Shown here piece after piece: positions 1 to 11,465 of a stretch of DNA of 64,000 nucleotides. How positions within the stretch are numbered: position 1 is the stretch's first letter; each line of letters opens with the position of its first letter. The translations under genes and the position numbers were made by a program. Below the pieces are notes generated by a model. The model saw nothing but the letters and a program-made list of their open reading frames with translations. It did not search any database and was not told where the DNA came from. The stretch is from Pardosa pseudoannulata (lineage: Eukaryota > Arthropoda > Arachnida > Araneae > Lycosidae): contig CM063508.1 in NCBI GenBank assembly GCA_032207245.1, positions 115,362,302-115,426,301 on the forward strand. Reading direction: 5' to 3'.

Positions 1-350
1 TTAGCATTGTTTAAAATAGTTAGTAATAACTATCCTAATAGTTTACTGCATGTAAAATTGCTCAGTGTGATAGCTGCATTTCTCAAAAACATAGAGACGA
101 GCGTAAACTCATAACAACCTATAAGGCTCTCTCTCCTTAGAAACATTTAAAAATAATATCGTCAAACAATTATTAGTGTTGTTTAAAATAGTTGGTAAAA
201 ATTGGCCCAAGAGTATTGCTTGAAAAATTGCTTATTGTGATAGCAGCATTACCCAAAAAACATAGAGAAGAGAGTAAACTCATAACAACCCATGAGGCTC
301 TCCTTTCTCAGTAGTATTTTAAAATAATATAGTAAAATAATTAGTACTGT
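1..350. repeat. About 171-bp tandem repeat, two units
   Basis: TTGTTTAAAATAGTT recurs at about 8 and 179. It is followed in both units by similar blocks, including TGTGATAGC and GAGTAAACTCATAACAACC. A partial third unit may start near 348. The array is cut by the window edge. Confidence 0.75.
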
Positions 351-475
351 TGAAAAATAAGGTTTTTATTACTCAAAACAAAAGGTAATAATTTCAACAG
401 ATATTACTTTAAACATTAAAATGTTTTATTTAAATTTTATTTTTGTGTTATTAAAGACATCAAAAGTTAAATTAT

Positions 476-1240
476 AATTTTGTATTTATATAGTTGTTTA
501 TGTAGAGTTTATGTAGATTTTCTTCGCTTGGTTATTCATGGAATATTAAAAACATCAAAGTTAAAATTAGGATTTTGTATCTATGCAGAATTTATGTAGA
601 GTTTCTCCACTTAGAAGTTCAGGGCATATTAAGAGCAAGAAAGTTAAAATTATGATTTTGTATTTATGTAGTTGTTTATGTAGAGTTTATGTAGATTTTC
701 TTCACTTGGGGATTCATGGAATATTAAAAAACATCAAAGTTAAAATTAGGATTTTGTATTTATGAAAAATATATGTAAAGTTTATCCACTTAGAAGTTAA
801 TGGCATATTAAAAGCAACAAAGTTAAAATTATGATTTTGTATTTATGTAGTTGTTTATGTAAAGTTTATGTAGATTTTCTTCACTTGCGGATTCATAGAA
901 TATTAAAAACATCAAAGTTAAAATTAGGATTTTGTATTTATGAAAAATATATGTAGAGTTTCTACACTTAGAAGTTCATGGCATATTAAAAGTAACAAAG
1001 TTAAAATTATGATTTTGTATTTATGTGGTTATTTATGTATAGTTTATGTAGATTTTTTTCACTTGGGGGTTCATGGAATATTAAAAACAAAGTTAAAATT
1101 TGGATTTTGTATTTATGAAAAATATATGTATAGTTTCTCCACTTAGAAGTTCGTGGCATATTAAAAGCAACAAAGTTAAAATTATAATTTTATATTTATG
1201 TGGTTGTTTAAAATTACTTCACTTAGGTGTTCATGGCAAG
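476..1240. repeat. About 178-bp tandem satellite, roughly four units, each an imperfect dimer
   Basis: GATTTTGTATTTATGTAG starts units at 654, 833 and 1011, with an earlier unit near 476 and a later partial one near 1184. Each unit has two similar halves. One carries TTCTTCACTTGGGGATTCATGG and the other TTTCTCCACTTAGAAGTTCATGG. Both halves end with CAAAGTTAAAATTA. This is a simple higher-order satellite. The open frames at 583 and 940 are by-products. Confidence 0.88.
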
Positions 1241-2040
1241 GTGTTTGCTATTAGTAATCCATAGATAAAAATTCTTTAAAAACCAACCACTGTTATAAGT
1301 TATAGAGTAACATTTTATATTCTTCTCACATTAAACACCTTATTGTTACATTTATTTCTCAGTATCTACAAGCAGTACAACAAACAATCTCCACTCCACT
1401 CCATTTCATTATCTTATTTCAAATTACTCATTTTATATATCCAGTACTGCAGGGTTCTCTCTCGAAGTCATTCCAAATGGAAAAGTTCTCACCTCTTTGA
1501 TGGACGATATATCGATCCTTTAATTCCACTCTTCAAAAATAGCTCTCATTTTATAATGGAATACATTTATAAAGATTGATGGGTGTCCATCGGTTTAATA
1601 TTCCCCGGATCTTAATGGACCGACTATTTTCCTCTATTAATCGGGCGAATAACGTTTGAGGATAGATCTTAATAATGTTAGAATGGTTCAAATTCTATGT
1701 TATTGCCTTAGTTTTATATTAGAATGGATAAAAGTATTCTCTTTTCTGTCTTCCGACTGAATCGACTAGCGAAACAGTTCAAACATAAAATTACCTCTAT
1801 TAATCACTATTATTCTTTTAAAACACTGATATGGATATCTTAATACACCAAAGTAAAATACCCATTACTCTCCGGGGTAAGTTTTTTCTTTATTCTTTCT
1901 GTTACAGTTTACATGCTTAAAAAGTGTAATGCACGAATGTTTCTTTTATTTTTAAAACACAAACATAAATTTTATGTATTCCCCATATGATTAACACTCT
2001 GAAATAAATTGATATATAGCCAGACCGAGGTCGATTGTGT
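1241..2040. other. Unassigned AT-rich sequence
   Basis: I see no gene, RNA or recognisable mobile element. The 78-codon frame at 1343 has no features I recognise. Confidence 0.6.
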
Positions 2041-2246
2041 AATGCGCTGCCTTTCTGTAACGGATTCCACGAGGTGGAATCCCGCTGTTGGTATGGTTAC
2101 TCGAAGTCGATGTTTGGTGCTCTACGGTCTATTTTTTAACGGGGGCTAATGAGACCGGGACCCACTGCTTAAAGACGATTTCAAACAGCTACGAATATTC
2201 ATTCCAGGAAGAGGATTCGAACCCACGAAGCGCCGACATTAAAGCA
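2041..2246 (-). mobile_element. Degenerate tRNA-derived SINE (family 1), possibly a two-headed composite
   Basis: From about 2112 the sequence matches the minus-strand SINE family seen elsewhere here (GGTGCTCTACGGTCTA, CTAATGAGACCGGGACC, GGATTCGAACCCACGAA). The preceding 70 bases carry a plus-strand tRNA-like string with GCGCTGCC and GGTGGAATCCCGC. The two parts face each other, so this may be two insertions end to end. Confidence 0.6.
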
Positions 2247-2466
2247 TGAGATTATTTTCACTTTCGTTTATTTCCGAAGTAGGTGTGGAACAGGCTGAAA
2301 CGTCAACAATGGCGACGTTACTACCAAATGCATCCATACAGGACAAATGCCACCTTCTTCTTTGACTGCTATTATCTTGGTCTGCTATGGTTGCTTATTT
2401 ATATATGTAATATATCAAAATTATTTAACTTTAAATATTTCCTTAAAAACCTCCTATCTCCTAGTC

Positions 2467-3157
2467 CAGGGCTGTCCAACTGCAAAGAGCCCACGGGCCA
2501 GAATTCTGGTCACTGATCACCTGGCGGGCCACAGTTTTAAAAGTTGAACAATAACCTCTTACCTCTTATACAATAACAATTAATAGTTGAATTATTAATT
2601 ACAAAACAATGGAACAGAATGATTATAAAACAATTTGCTTCATTTTAATGGGAAAACTGACACCGATCAGCCTTTACAAGGGCAGGAATGTCAGCATCGA
2701 TGTTTGTCGTTGCCAACAGAAAAAGGTCTAACAATGAACTGTCGAAGAGAGAGCTCGAAATAATAACTTCTTCTCCGAAAAAGCACTTTCGCATAAATAT
2801 GTGCTCCCAAACATGGAAGTTATTTTCAGTCCTAAGTCACGCAGATTTGGAAACCGTTCAGTTGAAAGCAACTTGAAGAACTCGCCCCCCCCCCTCCTTT
2901 AGGTTCTTGTTTGGAAGAATGGGTCAGCCTAGAGATCACAGAGCACTAATTGTAGGTTGGCCGGTTGTTCTTCAATACTTATTGTGACTGGGTTACTAAA
3001 CAGAGCCACGTCATTCTTGATGCATTCAAGATCTGAAAATCTCGTGTTGAATTCATCAATAATAGGTACCATAAAATTTCAAACAAAGAAATATGTTGAA
3101 TAAGAAGTTGGTGGGCCGCACAATATGTGTTGGCGGGCCGCCAGTTGGATAGCACTG
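2467..3157 (-). mobile_element. hAT element relic with 8-bp target-site duplication (GTF2IRD2/ZBED-type transposase)
   Basis: The ends are CAGGGCTGTCCAACT (left) and the inverse of CAGTGCTATCCAACT (right), flanked by a perfect 8-bp duplication TCCTAGTC at 2459-2466 and 3158-3165. Inside, the minus strand retains fragments of a hAT transposase in broken frames: EFNTRFSDLECIKNDV, FSNPVTISIEEQPANLQL, FGSTYLCESAFSEKK and ATTNIDADIPALVKADRCQ. The first two parallel the RF-x-DL...FSNPF...NLQLE block, and CESAFS parallels the YxCExxFSxMK block, of GTF2IRD2-like transposases. Stops and frameshifts make it inactive. Confidence 0.88.
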
Positions 3158-3165
3158 TCCTAGTC

Positions 3166-3809
3166 TAATCCCTTAAAATATTTTTCCCAGAATCTAAATG
3201 CCTTAATCAAAGGAGCGTTCTCCACTTAAAATTTTTCGATCCCTTTCCCAAACCTTTCTATCCTATAGATGTAAATTTTCTGTCTATTCAACACGTTTCC
3301 CAGCTGTCGCCGGTAAATGACTCCGCGTTTTTTCTAATCTTACACTTAAATTCGTTGTGTAAGTGGGAAAATTCTTTTCTGTCTTCGCTCTTGGGTGCAC
3401 CTCTGTTCGAGCAGAGTGATTGTGTATTTTTCTTATATGTCGTTCACTAGTAAAGATGTCCGATTTAGCAGCTCTGAAATAAAGTTTTAATTAGATTTGT
3501 GCCACCACTTCAAATGTGGCCAGACTACATGGTCCGTTATTACTGCTAGCTGTTTAGCTTTCTCCTTGCCCAGTAGCCTGGGCAAGTAAAAACAATAGGG
3601 GCTGCATAATTATTGTGACTAGAGGAAATTAATTTATTACATATATATATGGTTGTTTATGTATCCATCATTGGAAACATTGGAAATAATGGAACGATTA
3701 AGGCGAAACGTCGGGGAAACCCCCAAAATTAGGGGATTATTTTTTATGGAGACGCACGTCCCTGCATCGCAAATTTCGTAACATAGAAACTACTCTCACT
3801 AATGTAACA
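3166..3809. other. Unassigned sequence
   Basis: The segment is locally richer in GC than its surroundings and is probably old repeat DNA (for example the stretch around 3680-3780 with AAGGCGAAACGTCGGGGAAA). I recognise no gene. Confidence 0.5.
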
Positions 3810-4069
3810 GTCGACACTCGAGCACTCACTTTGTAGTTCTGATCTCCTCCCAGGCGATTTCCTTACTTTTAATACTTAATGATAGTCCTTCAAAGGTCGA
3901 CACTCGAGCACTCACTTTGTAGTTCTGATCTCCTCCCAGGCGATTTCCTTACTTTTAATACTTAATGATAGTCCTTCAAAGGTCGACACTCGAGCACTCA
4001 CTTTGTAGTTCTGATCTCCTCCCAGGCGATTTCCTTACTTTTAATACTTAAAGTCCTTGAAAGGTCGAC
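3810..4069. repeat. 86-bp minisatellite, three units
   Basis: Units start at GTCGAC at 3810, 3896 and 3982, and the third is a few bases shorter. A final GTCGACG at 4064 closes the array. The units are almost identical, so the expansion is recent. Confidence 0.95.
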
Positions 4070-4315
4070 GTTTTTCGTTGGATCAAAAAGATTTGAAAAG
4101 TTAATATAAATTTCTAATACTAATTTGCTTTTTATGCAATAAAGAGCCACATATAACACATAAAACAAGTTACATCAATTAATTACGTTGTTTAAAACTA
4201 AAATATAATATTCATTATATTATTAGTTATAATTTAGATACTTCAAGAGTGTATTTATTGTTTAATTATTAATAAATTATTCGTTAAATCTAAAACTACC
4301 AGTTATGTAGTGAAG

Positions 4316-4316
<1 letters not shown>

Positions 4317-4350
<34 letters not shown>
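4317..4350. repeat. TA microsatellite
   Basis: Perfect TA dinucleotide run. Confidence 0.95.
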
Positions 4351-4351
<1 letters not shown>

Positions 4352-4386
4352 GACATGACAGATGTTGTCCTAATTTAAAGCTGTAA

Positions 4387-5590
4387 ATCCAAAAATAATA
4401 AAATGTTTTTAAATAAATTATAATTGGAATAAATTATTATTGATGGAAAAGTAAAGAAAAAAATTTTAAAAATACTTGATGCCATCCCGTGTACAGCCAT
4501 CACAAAGGTAATTAGATCAAATTAAAATTCTCATATCAACTGTATGGGGATTCGATCCTGGGACTTCTCGTGCTGAAGCCCGTTCGCTGACTACTGCGTC
4601 CCAGGTACTTTGACAGTGAAGGGTTTCAAATGGCATTATAATAATCTCAATAAGAGCACAATTTTGGATTTCCAATAAAAATAATTTCTGTCGGATAAAA
4701 ATTGTGAATCTAAACCTGTTGTAATATACTTACAACCTCTACACCAGTGTTCGGTTACAAGGGGGGAAACACAGTAAAAATATAATGCTTTATATTGAGA
4801 TTCAGATATTTATTATGTACATTCATTTACAAGTTGATCCTTGGTTATCATATATCATAATCATCAATTATTTATATATATATATATTACAGCATATATA
4901 TACTACAATTCTCTTTATAATGAACTAATTATTCGATTACAAGCTTAAATCATGAATAGAGGCCTAAGTGATTGTAAATATTAGTTTATCTTTACCTCTA
5001 TTACAGACACAGGGGAGCAGGCAGGGCTTTCCTCACGCGGTGTCGGTCAGGGCGTACGGGACGAGTTGGTGCTGGTGGATCCTTGTTCCACTTCTCTCGA
5101 CTCCCGACTTCAACTTCCCTCCTTAACTTCGTTTCCAAACTTCTCACCTCGGTTCTAATGCCCCTTTTTGTCTTCCTTTCCAATCGATTGTTTCGGGAAA
5201 TTTTTCCTCATCTGCACACCCTTCGGGAGTGCAGGTGGGCTCATTAAAGTAGCCCCTTTTGTGCAAGCTGACATTACTTTTTAGCCCCTGCCCCCATAAC
5301 TCATGGTTACATCTCTGTGCGAGCTTGACCGTTACGCTGCCATTCCGTGATCTATACCTTCTCTGCAGGGGTCCCTAAACTTGACGTAAACAATTGGAGT
5401 CCTAAATTCCTCTAGGAAAATCCTCCCACGGCTGTGCATGCATGTGCAGATCACCGTGGGAAAGTACCTCGGTACAAAACCATTCTCAAATCAGCTTAAT
5501 TACATAGACAAAATTTCATCAAAATCCGTTCAGCCATTTAGGAGTAAATCTATTACAAACACACGGACAGGAGAATTTTATATATAAATA
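4387..5590 (-). mobile_element. Repeat unit 1 of a paired element, interrupted by a solo LTR
   Basis: The parts 4387-4716 and 5477-5590 together align with 5697-6298 once its SINE is removed. Shared blocks include AAAATGTTTTTAAATAAATT, CGTGCTGAAGCCCGTT, ATAATAATCTCAATAAGAGC, ACAAAATTTCATCAAAAT and TCTATTACAAACAC. A tRNA-like head can be read on the minus strand (A-box-like GCTCAGTGGTCAGCGC in unit 2, B-box-like GGATCGAATCC in unit 1). The tail runs into TATATA. Unit 1 is split at AAACC by the LTR at 4717-5476. Confidence 0.8.
4717..5476. mobile_element. Solo LTR, 760 bp, with 5-bp target-site duplication
   Basis: The segment starts TGTTGTAATA and ends CGGTACA. It is flanked by AAACC on both sides (4712-4716 and 5477-5481). 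The empty site survives in the paralogous unit 2, which reads straight through TCTAAACCCTTCTC near 6198. Its GC-richer middle (about 5000-5480) gives a meaningless 60-codon frame on the minus strand. I cannot assign the LTR to a family. Confidence 0.82.
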
Positions 5591-5696
5591 TGTGTGTGGG
5601 TGTGTGCATGATGCTCTTCCTGTAAAACCCTAGAAGATAACAAAGATATTTGGATGTTACCCTGCTACAAATAAAAATAAAAAAACGTATTTTGAA

Positions 5697-6298
5697 TAAA
5701 ATGTTTTTAAATAAATTATAAACTGGACCATCCAATATGCAAATTAATATTGGGATGGAGAAAAAAATACTTTGCCGAACGATGGCCGAAGGGTTAGGGT
5801 GCTGGTGTTCGGAACCGGAGTTCATGGGTTCAAATCCCACAGTGGTATGGATGTTCTTAGCCGTTCGGAATCGGCTTTAAGCAGTAGGTCCCGGTCTCAT
5901 TAGCCCTCGTGTTGCAAAAAGTAGACCGTAGTGCTCCAAACCAAATCTAAAAAATACTTGAAGCTATCACGCATACAGTCATCACAAACATAATTAGATT
6001 AAATTAAAATTCCCACTTCACCTGTGGTATTATTCAATCCTGCGACTCCTCGTGCTGAAGCCCGTTGCGCTGACCACTGAGCCACAGATACTTTGGCAGA
6101 GAAGGGTTTCGAGCGACATTATAATAATCTCAATAAGAGCGAAATTCTGTATTTTTAATTAAAAAACCTTTTCCTTGGGATCAAATTGTGAATCTAAACC
6201 CTTCTCGAATCGACTTAATTACATATACAAAATTTCATCAAAATACGTCCAGCCGTTTAGAAGGAGTTCTATTACAAACACGCCGACAGAAGAATTTA
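5697..6298 (-). mobile_element. Repeat unit 2 of the paired element, interrupted by a SINE
   Basis: This is the paralogue of 4387-5590. The segments 5697-5772 and 5960-6298 are continuous in unit 1. The unit ends in TTAATATATATA and passes directly into the long AT microsatellite. Confidence 0.8.
5773..5948 (+). mobile_element. tRNA-derived SINE, family 1 (plus strand), complete
   Basis: It is flanked by AAAAAATACTT at 5762-5772 and 5949-5959. It reads 5-prime to 3-prime with an A-box-like GGCCGAAGGGTTAGGGTGC, a B box GGGTTCAAATCCC, a body with GTAGGTCCCGGTCTCATTAG, and a tail CTCCAAACCAAA. The copy lies inside repeat unit 2, whose paralogue at about 4474 has the empty site. This is the only plus-strand full copy in the window. 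Confidence 0.92.
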
Positions 6299-7197
<899 letters not shown>

Positions 7198-8750
7198 AAA
7201 TGTTTAATTCCAGAAATTTATAATTTTTTAAGTGCAGGTTTTCATCCAAGATTATATCTACGTAACACAAGTTTCTTCCGAGATGTCGCTAACTGTCGTA
7301 GTACTAAAACCGTTAATATCCAGTGAAGAATGTTACAAATATATCAATACATAGCGTTCTTAACTGATTTCCGACACACGGAAATTCCGATTTTGCGAAT
7401 GATTTTCCCGCACGAAACATTGTCATTTCGGCATGTAATTTGAGTCGCTATATCTTATGTAGATGCCGCGGGCAAAATATTACGTTGTCCGGAAAAACGT
7501 TTCTAGATTGAATTATGTCTTTTCGTTGATTAGTTTTTGAAACCAATTAGCATTTTTTTCTTTGATGGTATGTCTTTAAAACAACTAAAACACGAAACGT
7601 TGATGAGATTTTATGTTTCATAAATGACGCCAAAATAGTATTGCGCCTTCTGTTACGTAAGTGATTCTTATTGATTTATTTTAAGAATTTCGAAAATGGA
7701 GCTTATTGTAAAACTATTTCAAAGTATTTGATTATTTTTAGAAGGGTATAAATCAAAAGCTGTAGTTTTTTCGACCGGAAAAATCATTGTTACCTGATAA
7801 CCATTTTTTGTTTGTTTCGGTTTACATCAGAAATAATTGAAAATAGCTAATAGTTTTATGGAGAAAATGTACAGTGGTGATGGAATCAGAATCTTGTAAA
7901 GAACTACATTCTCTTTTTTGTGTCACTATAATATACTAATTATATTTAGGTTCTAAATAACAAAAAGGGCTAGATTTTGTTAGGAAAAAGAATTTTACCT
8001 CGCATGCCAGTTGGAAGTTCCACTTTTCACATGTTAGGGGGGGAAATTTGGTATCCTAGAAAATTTGTACTGATGAAAAGACCCCCAGTAGTGTTACCTA
8101 AAAGGAGAAGGGAAATCAGCTAAACTTATTCGATTTACCAATAAGTTAAGTCGAGATTGGAACTTGGCTACCAGACAAACAAATGCCGAAATACCATACC
8201 TGTAAGTTCTTGGTTCCTGTTGACCAAGAGGTTCAATGAAGCAAAGTTCAAAAACGAAATAGATAGCAATTTTCAATGACTGACTATATTTTGTTTGTAC
8301 TTAATTTAACTTTTCTTTTTATTCTAATTACTACTGGAGGGGATTCTAATTAGTAGAAGATTTAGGATCGTCCTTCTCTGCCAGGTATGGCAGAACCGAA
8401 GTCCTCCAAAAGGTATAAGTCCACATAAGAACCCGTTTAGGAAAGGAAGTTTGAATTTCTGAAAATTTCGTACGGATAACTAACTCAAATTAGTGTTTCA
8501 AAAAAGAAAAATCTGATAAATAGTATGACCTAGAAGGTTTTAAAAGACGCCGAATGACAAAAATAGGTAGTAAGATAAACAATAAACGCTTATTAGGTGA
8601 CATATTTACACAAAAGAATACAACAGCAAGAAGGAAAACAAAAAAAGTTTTCGAATAGAGGAGGAAGGCAAAATTGAAAGGCGTTGTTTAGTGTAGCCAG
8701 ATCTCGTTTGTGTTTCGTTTTGCCACCATGTGATCCAAGCGTTTTCTTTC
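7198..8750. other. Unassigned sequence
   Basis: AT-rich with no recognised gene or element. The frames near 8094 and 8593 are unsupported. Confidence 0.5.
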
Positions 8751-8783
8751 TCTTTACACACACACATACATACACACACACAC

Positions 8784-8836
<53 letters not shown>
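8751..8836. repeat. CA / TATA / TG compound microsatellite
   Basis: (CA)n with TACA interruptions is followed by TATATATA and a (TG)n run. It is symmetrical and can fold back on itself. Confidence 0.95.
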
Positions 8837-10760
8837 AGGAATCATTAAATGAGAGCCATCTATAGATATATTTTTCCCTTTCATTACTAAGATAAAGTAT
8901 GACCGATGTGACTGGTACATACTCTGCCAAATTTCAAGCTAGAGATCTGGGGTTATCCTACGGCAATCCACTTGTTTAGGTTTTCAAGGATTCTTTTTAC
9001 AAGATAAATGGCCTTACTCTCTCTACAAGGGGGACAACGTCTCTCGCGCAATGAGCTAGAGCCGTATGTGTCCTCTGAGTAGTGCTAAATGAACAACCTC
9101 AAGGGTTATACCTCCTGTAGATATAAACAGGTGTCACCAGCCTGAGATGCCCTAGTGATCTGGGTCTTCAGTTATTCCTGGTAGTATTGAGCTTACCTTT
9201 GTAGAGTTTTCTCCTTACATGATTTAACAAAGTTAAAATTGGACTATGACGGATCTCTCGTAGGTCAGCAGTAGTTCTATAGCTGTTGTGGTTGCTGTCG
9301 TGGAGTACTGATCTGAAGTTTGTTGCTTCTATATGTCTTCGGATTGGTCAGCTTAAGAATTGACTTATTCTCTCTACAAAAACGTTTCCCAAACTTTTCT
9401 CCTATCCCAAGACTTTTTAAATTCTGAAACTCCTAAAGAACACTGTAGTAAATTTGTGTAAAATGAATGATCACACAGATATATTAGAAAACAAAATAAG
9501 CATTAATTCATAAACACTTATACACGATGTTTATGAAAAAAAAACTACAATTTATAAATTTAAGAAACTAACACTTTTAAAATACTAAAACTATCGAATG
9601 AGATAAATTTCTTGTGTAATATATAATAGAGGTTCTCAAAATAAAATGATAATTAGCTTCTACTTGATATTAAAAAAATTAGTTTCTAATTTAAAAATTT
9701 CAAAAATTATTTTTGATGGTAGGACGATTTCTATTATTTCACTTCGTGTATATATTTTATGTTCTTTTATTAAATTTATTGCTTCATGTAACAAAATTAA
9801 ATCTTTTTTATAAAGTTGGATCTTTATATGAGACATGGGAAAAACATTAGAATATTAGAAAAATATTAGAATACTAGAATAAAAAATAAGCTGTTTGTTT
9901 TAATGACTTTTAACGTCAAGGATGAAATATCCCCTTAATTTAATATGCCATATATCGATACGGTTTTATCACTAAATACATAAAATGCATTAAAATGGAA
10001 AAATAACATGCCTTCTTCACAGCGCCATTAAAATGTTATCATAATATTATATAAACTAAACTCCTTGGCTCTACAACCCAACGCGGGGGTCATGGACTAC
10101 GGTGCCAAATTTCATTTTCGAGATCAATGGCCCTGGTGTATAAAGTATAGGTCCTGGTTAGGTGGTCACCCTTAACCCTCTAAGCAGTTCGCACGTACAA
10201 TTCCACCAAAGCGATGATGTCTTCAAATCGGTTGTTAAGTACAATTGTTGACCTCCGAAAATGGATGTAATGTACATTTATGCCAGGGTTTTGACCTATG
10301 GAGTTTTGAGGTAGGAGGGTCAGGTCGATTGTTTAGGAACTGCACACCTACTCCCTGAGGCACAAAGACGCTGATAGCTTTTCATGGCTTTGTAAATCTC
10401 TAGTTCGAAGTAATTCGTTTGCGGTAACAGATGTATCTCTAATTGCACCACTTAAATAGCTTGGATGACTTTCGTAGAAGAGATAGAAATTTTTCTCTTA
10501 AAGAATATTTTTATTTGTACTTTTAGAACCCATTATTTCTTATGGGATGATCTTCGAGACTTGATGAGCTTTATGTGCATTGAAAATTAACAATCTATAA
10601 TGTCTATTTATATATCTATTTATAACCGGAAGTAAAGGGACAGTAACGAGTGTGGGTTTCCCGTATTCCAATCTAGTCGACAAAGGGTGAAGTAAAAAAT
10701 CATAGAACACTTTGGTCACTGACACAATAAAATTTCAGCGTATTTTTTGGAGACTTTTTT
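8837..10760. other. Unassigned sequence, probably old repeats
   Basis: The stretches 8930-9370 and 10060-10440 are GC-richer than their surroundings and look like decayed transposon sequence. They share a GCCAAATTTCA-type phrase. I cannot name a family and find no coding motif. The rest is AT-rich. Confidence 0.4.
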
Positions 10761-10764
10761 TCCT

Positions 10765-10942
10765 CGGTGTGTTCCACTCGGAGGGTTAAGTTGAATCTCC
10801 AGCGTTTAGTTCCCAAGCATGTTTGGTCCTCAGTTTCTCTACTCACTGAAGGGATGAAAGGCGGAATCAACCTTGCCCAGCCCGAGAATCGAACCTCAGA
10901 CCTGTATCATGAGAGCTCGAAGCGCTACCCCGACTCCACTAG
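10765..10942 (-). mobile_element. tRNA-derived SINE, family 2
   Basis: On the minus strand the sequence starts TAGTGGAGTCGGGGTAGCGC (A-box-like) and has GAGGTTCGATTCTCGG (B box) about 45 nt later. A body with TTTCATCCCTTCAGTGAGTA follows and ends AACTTAACCCTCCGAG. The body resembles the central domain shared by some invertebrate tRNA SINEs (TTTCATCC... / ...CGACTTAACCC), which I recall only approximately. Confidence 0.65.
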
Positions 10943-11465
10943 GTTTTCATAACATTGTATAACCAAACGCAATTCACAAAGAATTGCTGTTCGCAGATTC
11001 AGCTAGCCCACCTAAACGAGAAAAATACTTCTAAAAATAGCATTGTAACAAATGACAGAAAGTATTTTTCTCATTACGATTACTCCCACGGGATTATACA
11101 CATTCTCTATCTACACGAAATTTTAATTAACCCGCAGTGTTCCAAAGCATTACAGCAGAAATTGATAATAGTTTCCAAAATAAACCCCGCCTTTCGCACG
11201 CATCCGACATTTTATATTCTGTTTTTTCGTAAGGCAAAATATATGACAAATGTTCCCGAACACATTAAGAAGTAATACGAAGCTGTTTCATTCTATTTCA
11301 GCAATAAAAAACGAAGTAGTAAAAGTTAACGAGCCATATATCTTTCTGTCGATAGCGAATAATATGGATACTATAAAAAAATGTTTTTTTTTTCTTTAGG
11401 AAAATTCTCGGAATATTATATCGTACTTTTTCTACTTTTGTTTCTGTTATCAATGAATACTGAAA
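10943..11465. other. Unassigned AT-rich sequence
   Basis: The 106-codon frame at 10955 has no motif I recognise and is probably chance. Confidence 0.5.

Noticed and set aside
3810..4069. CRISPR-like array
   Set aside because: Units are contiguous with no unique spacers, and the window is eukaryotic.
5001..5183. 60-codon Arg/Pro-rich frame on the minus strand
   Set aside because: It lies wholly inside the solo LTR, which is non-coding.
5773..5948. Possible tRNA gene, because of the A- and B-box-like sequences
   Set aside because: The tRNA-like part is followed by a fixed non-tRNA body and tail and repeated with target-site duplications, so it is a SINE. The same reasoning applies to the other SINE copies.
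8593..8920. Overlapping minus-strand frames
   Set aside because: They run through the CA/TG microsatellite and have no domain.
10955..11275. 106-codon plus-strand frame
   Set aside because: No recognised motif or splice context.
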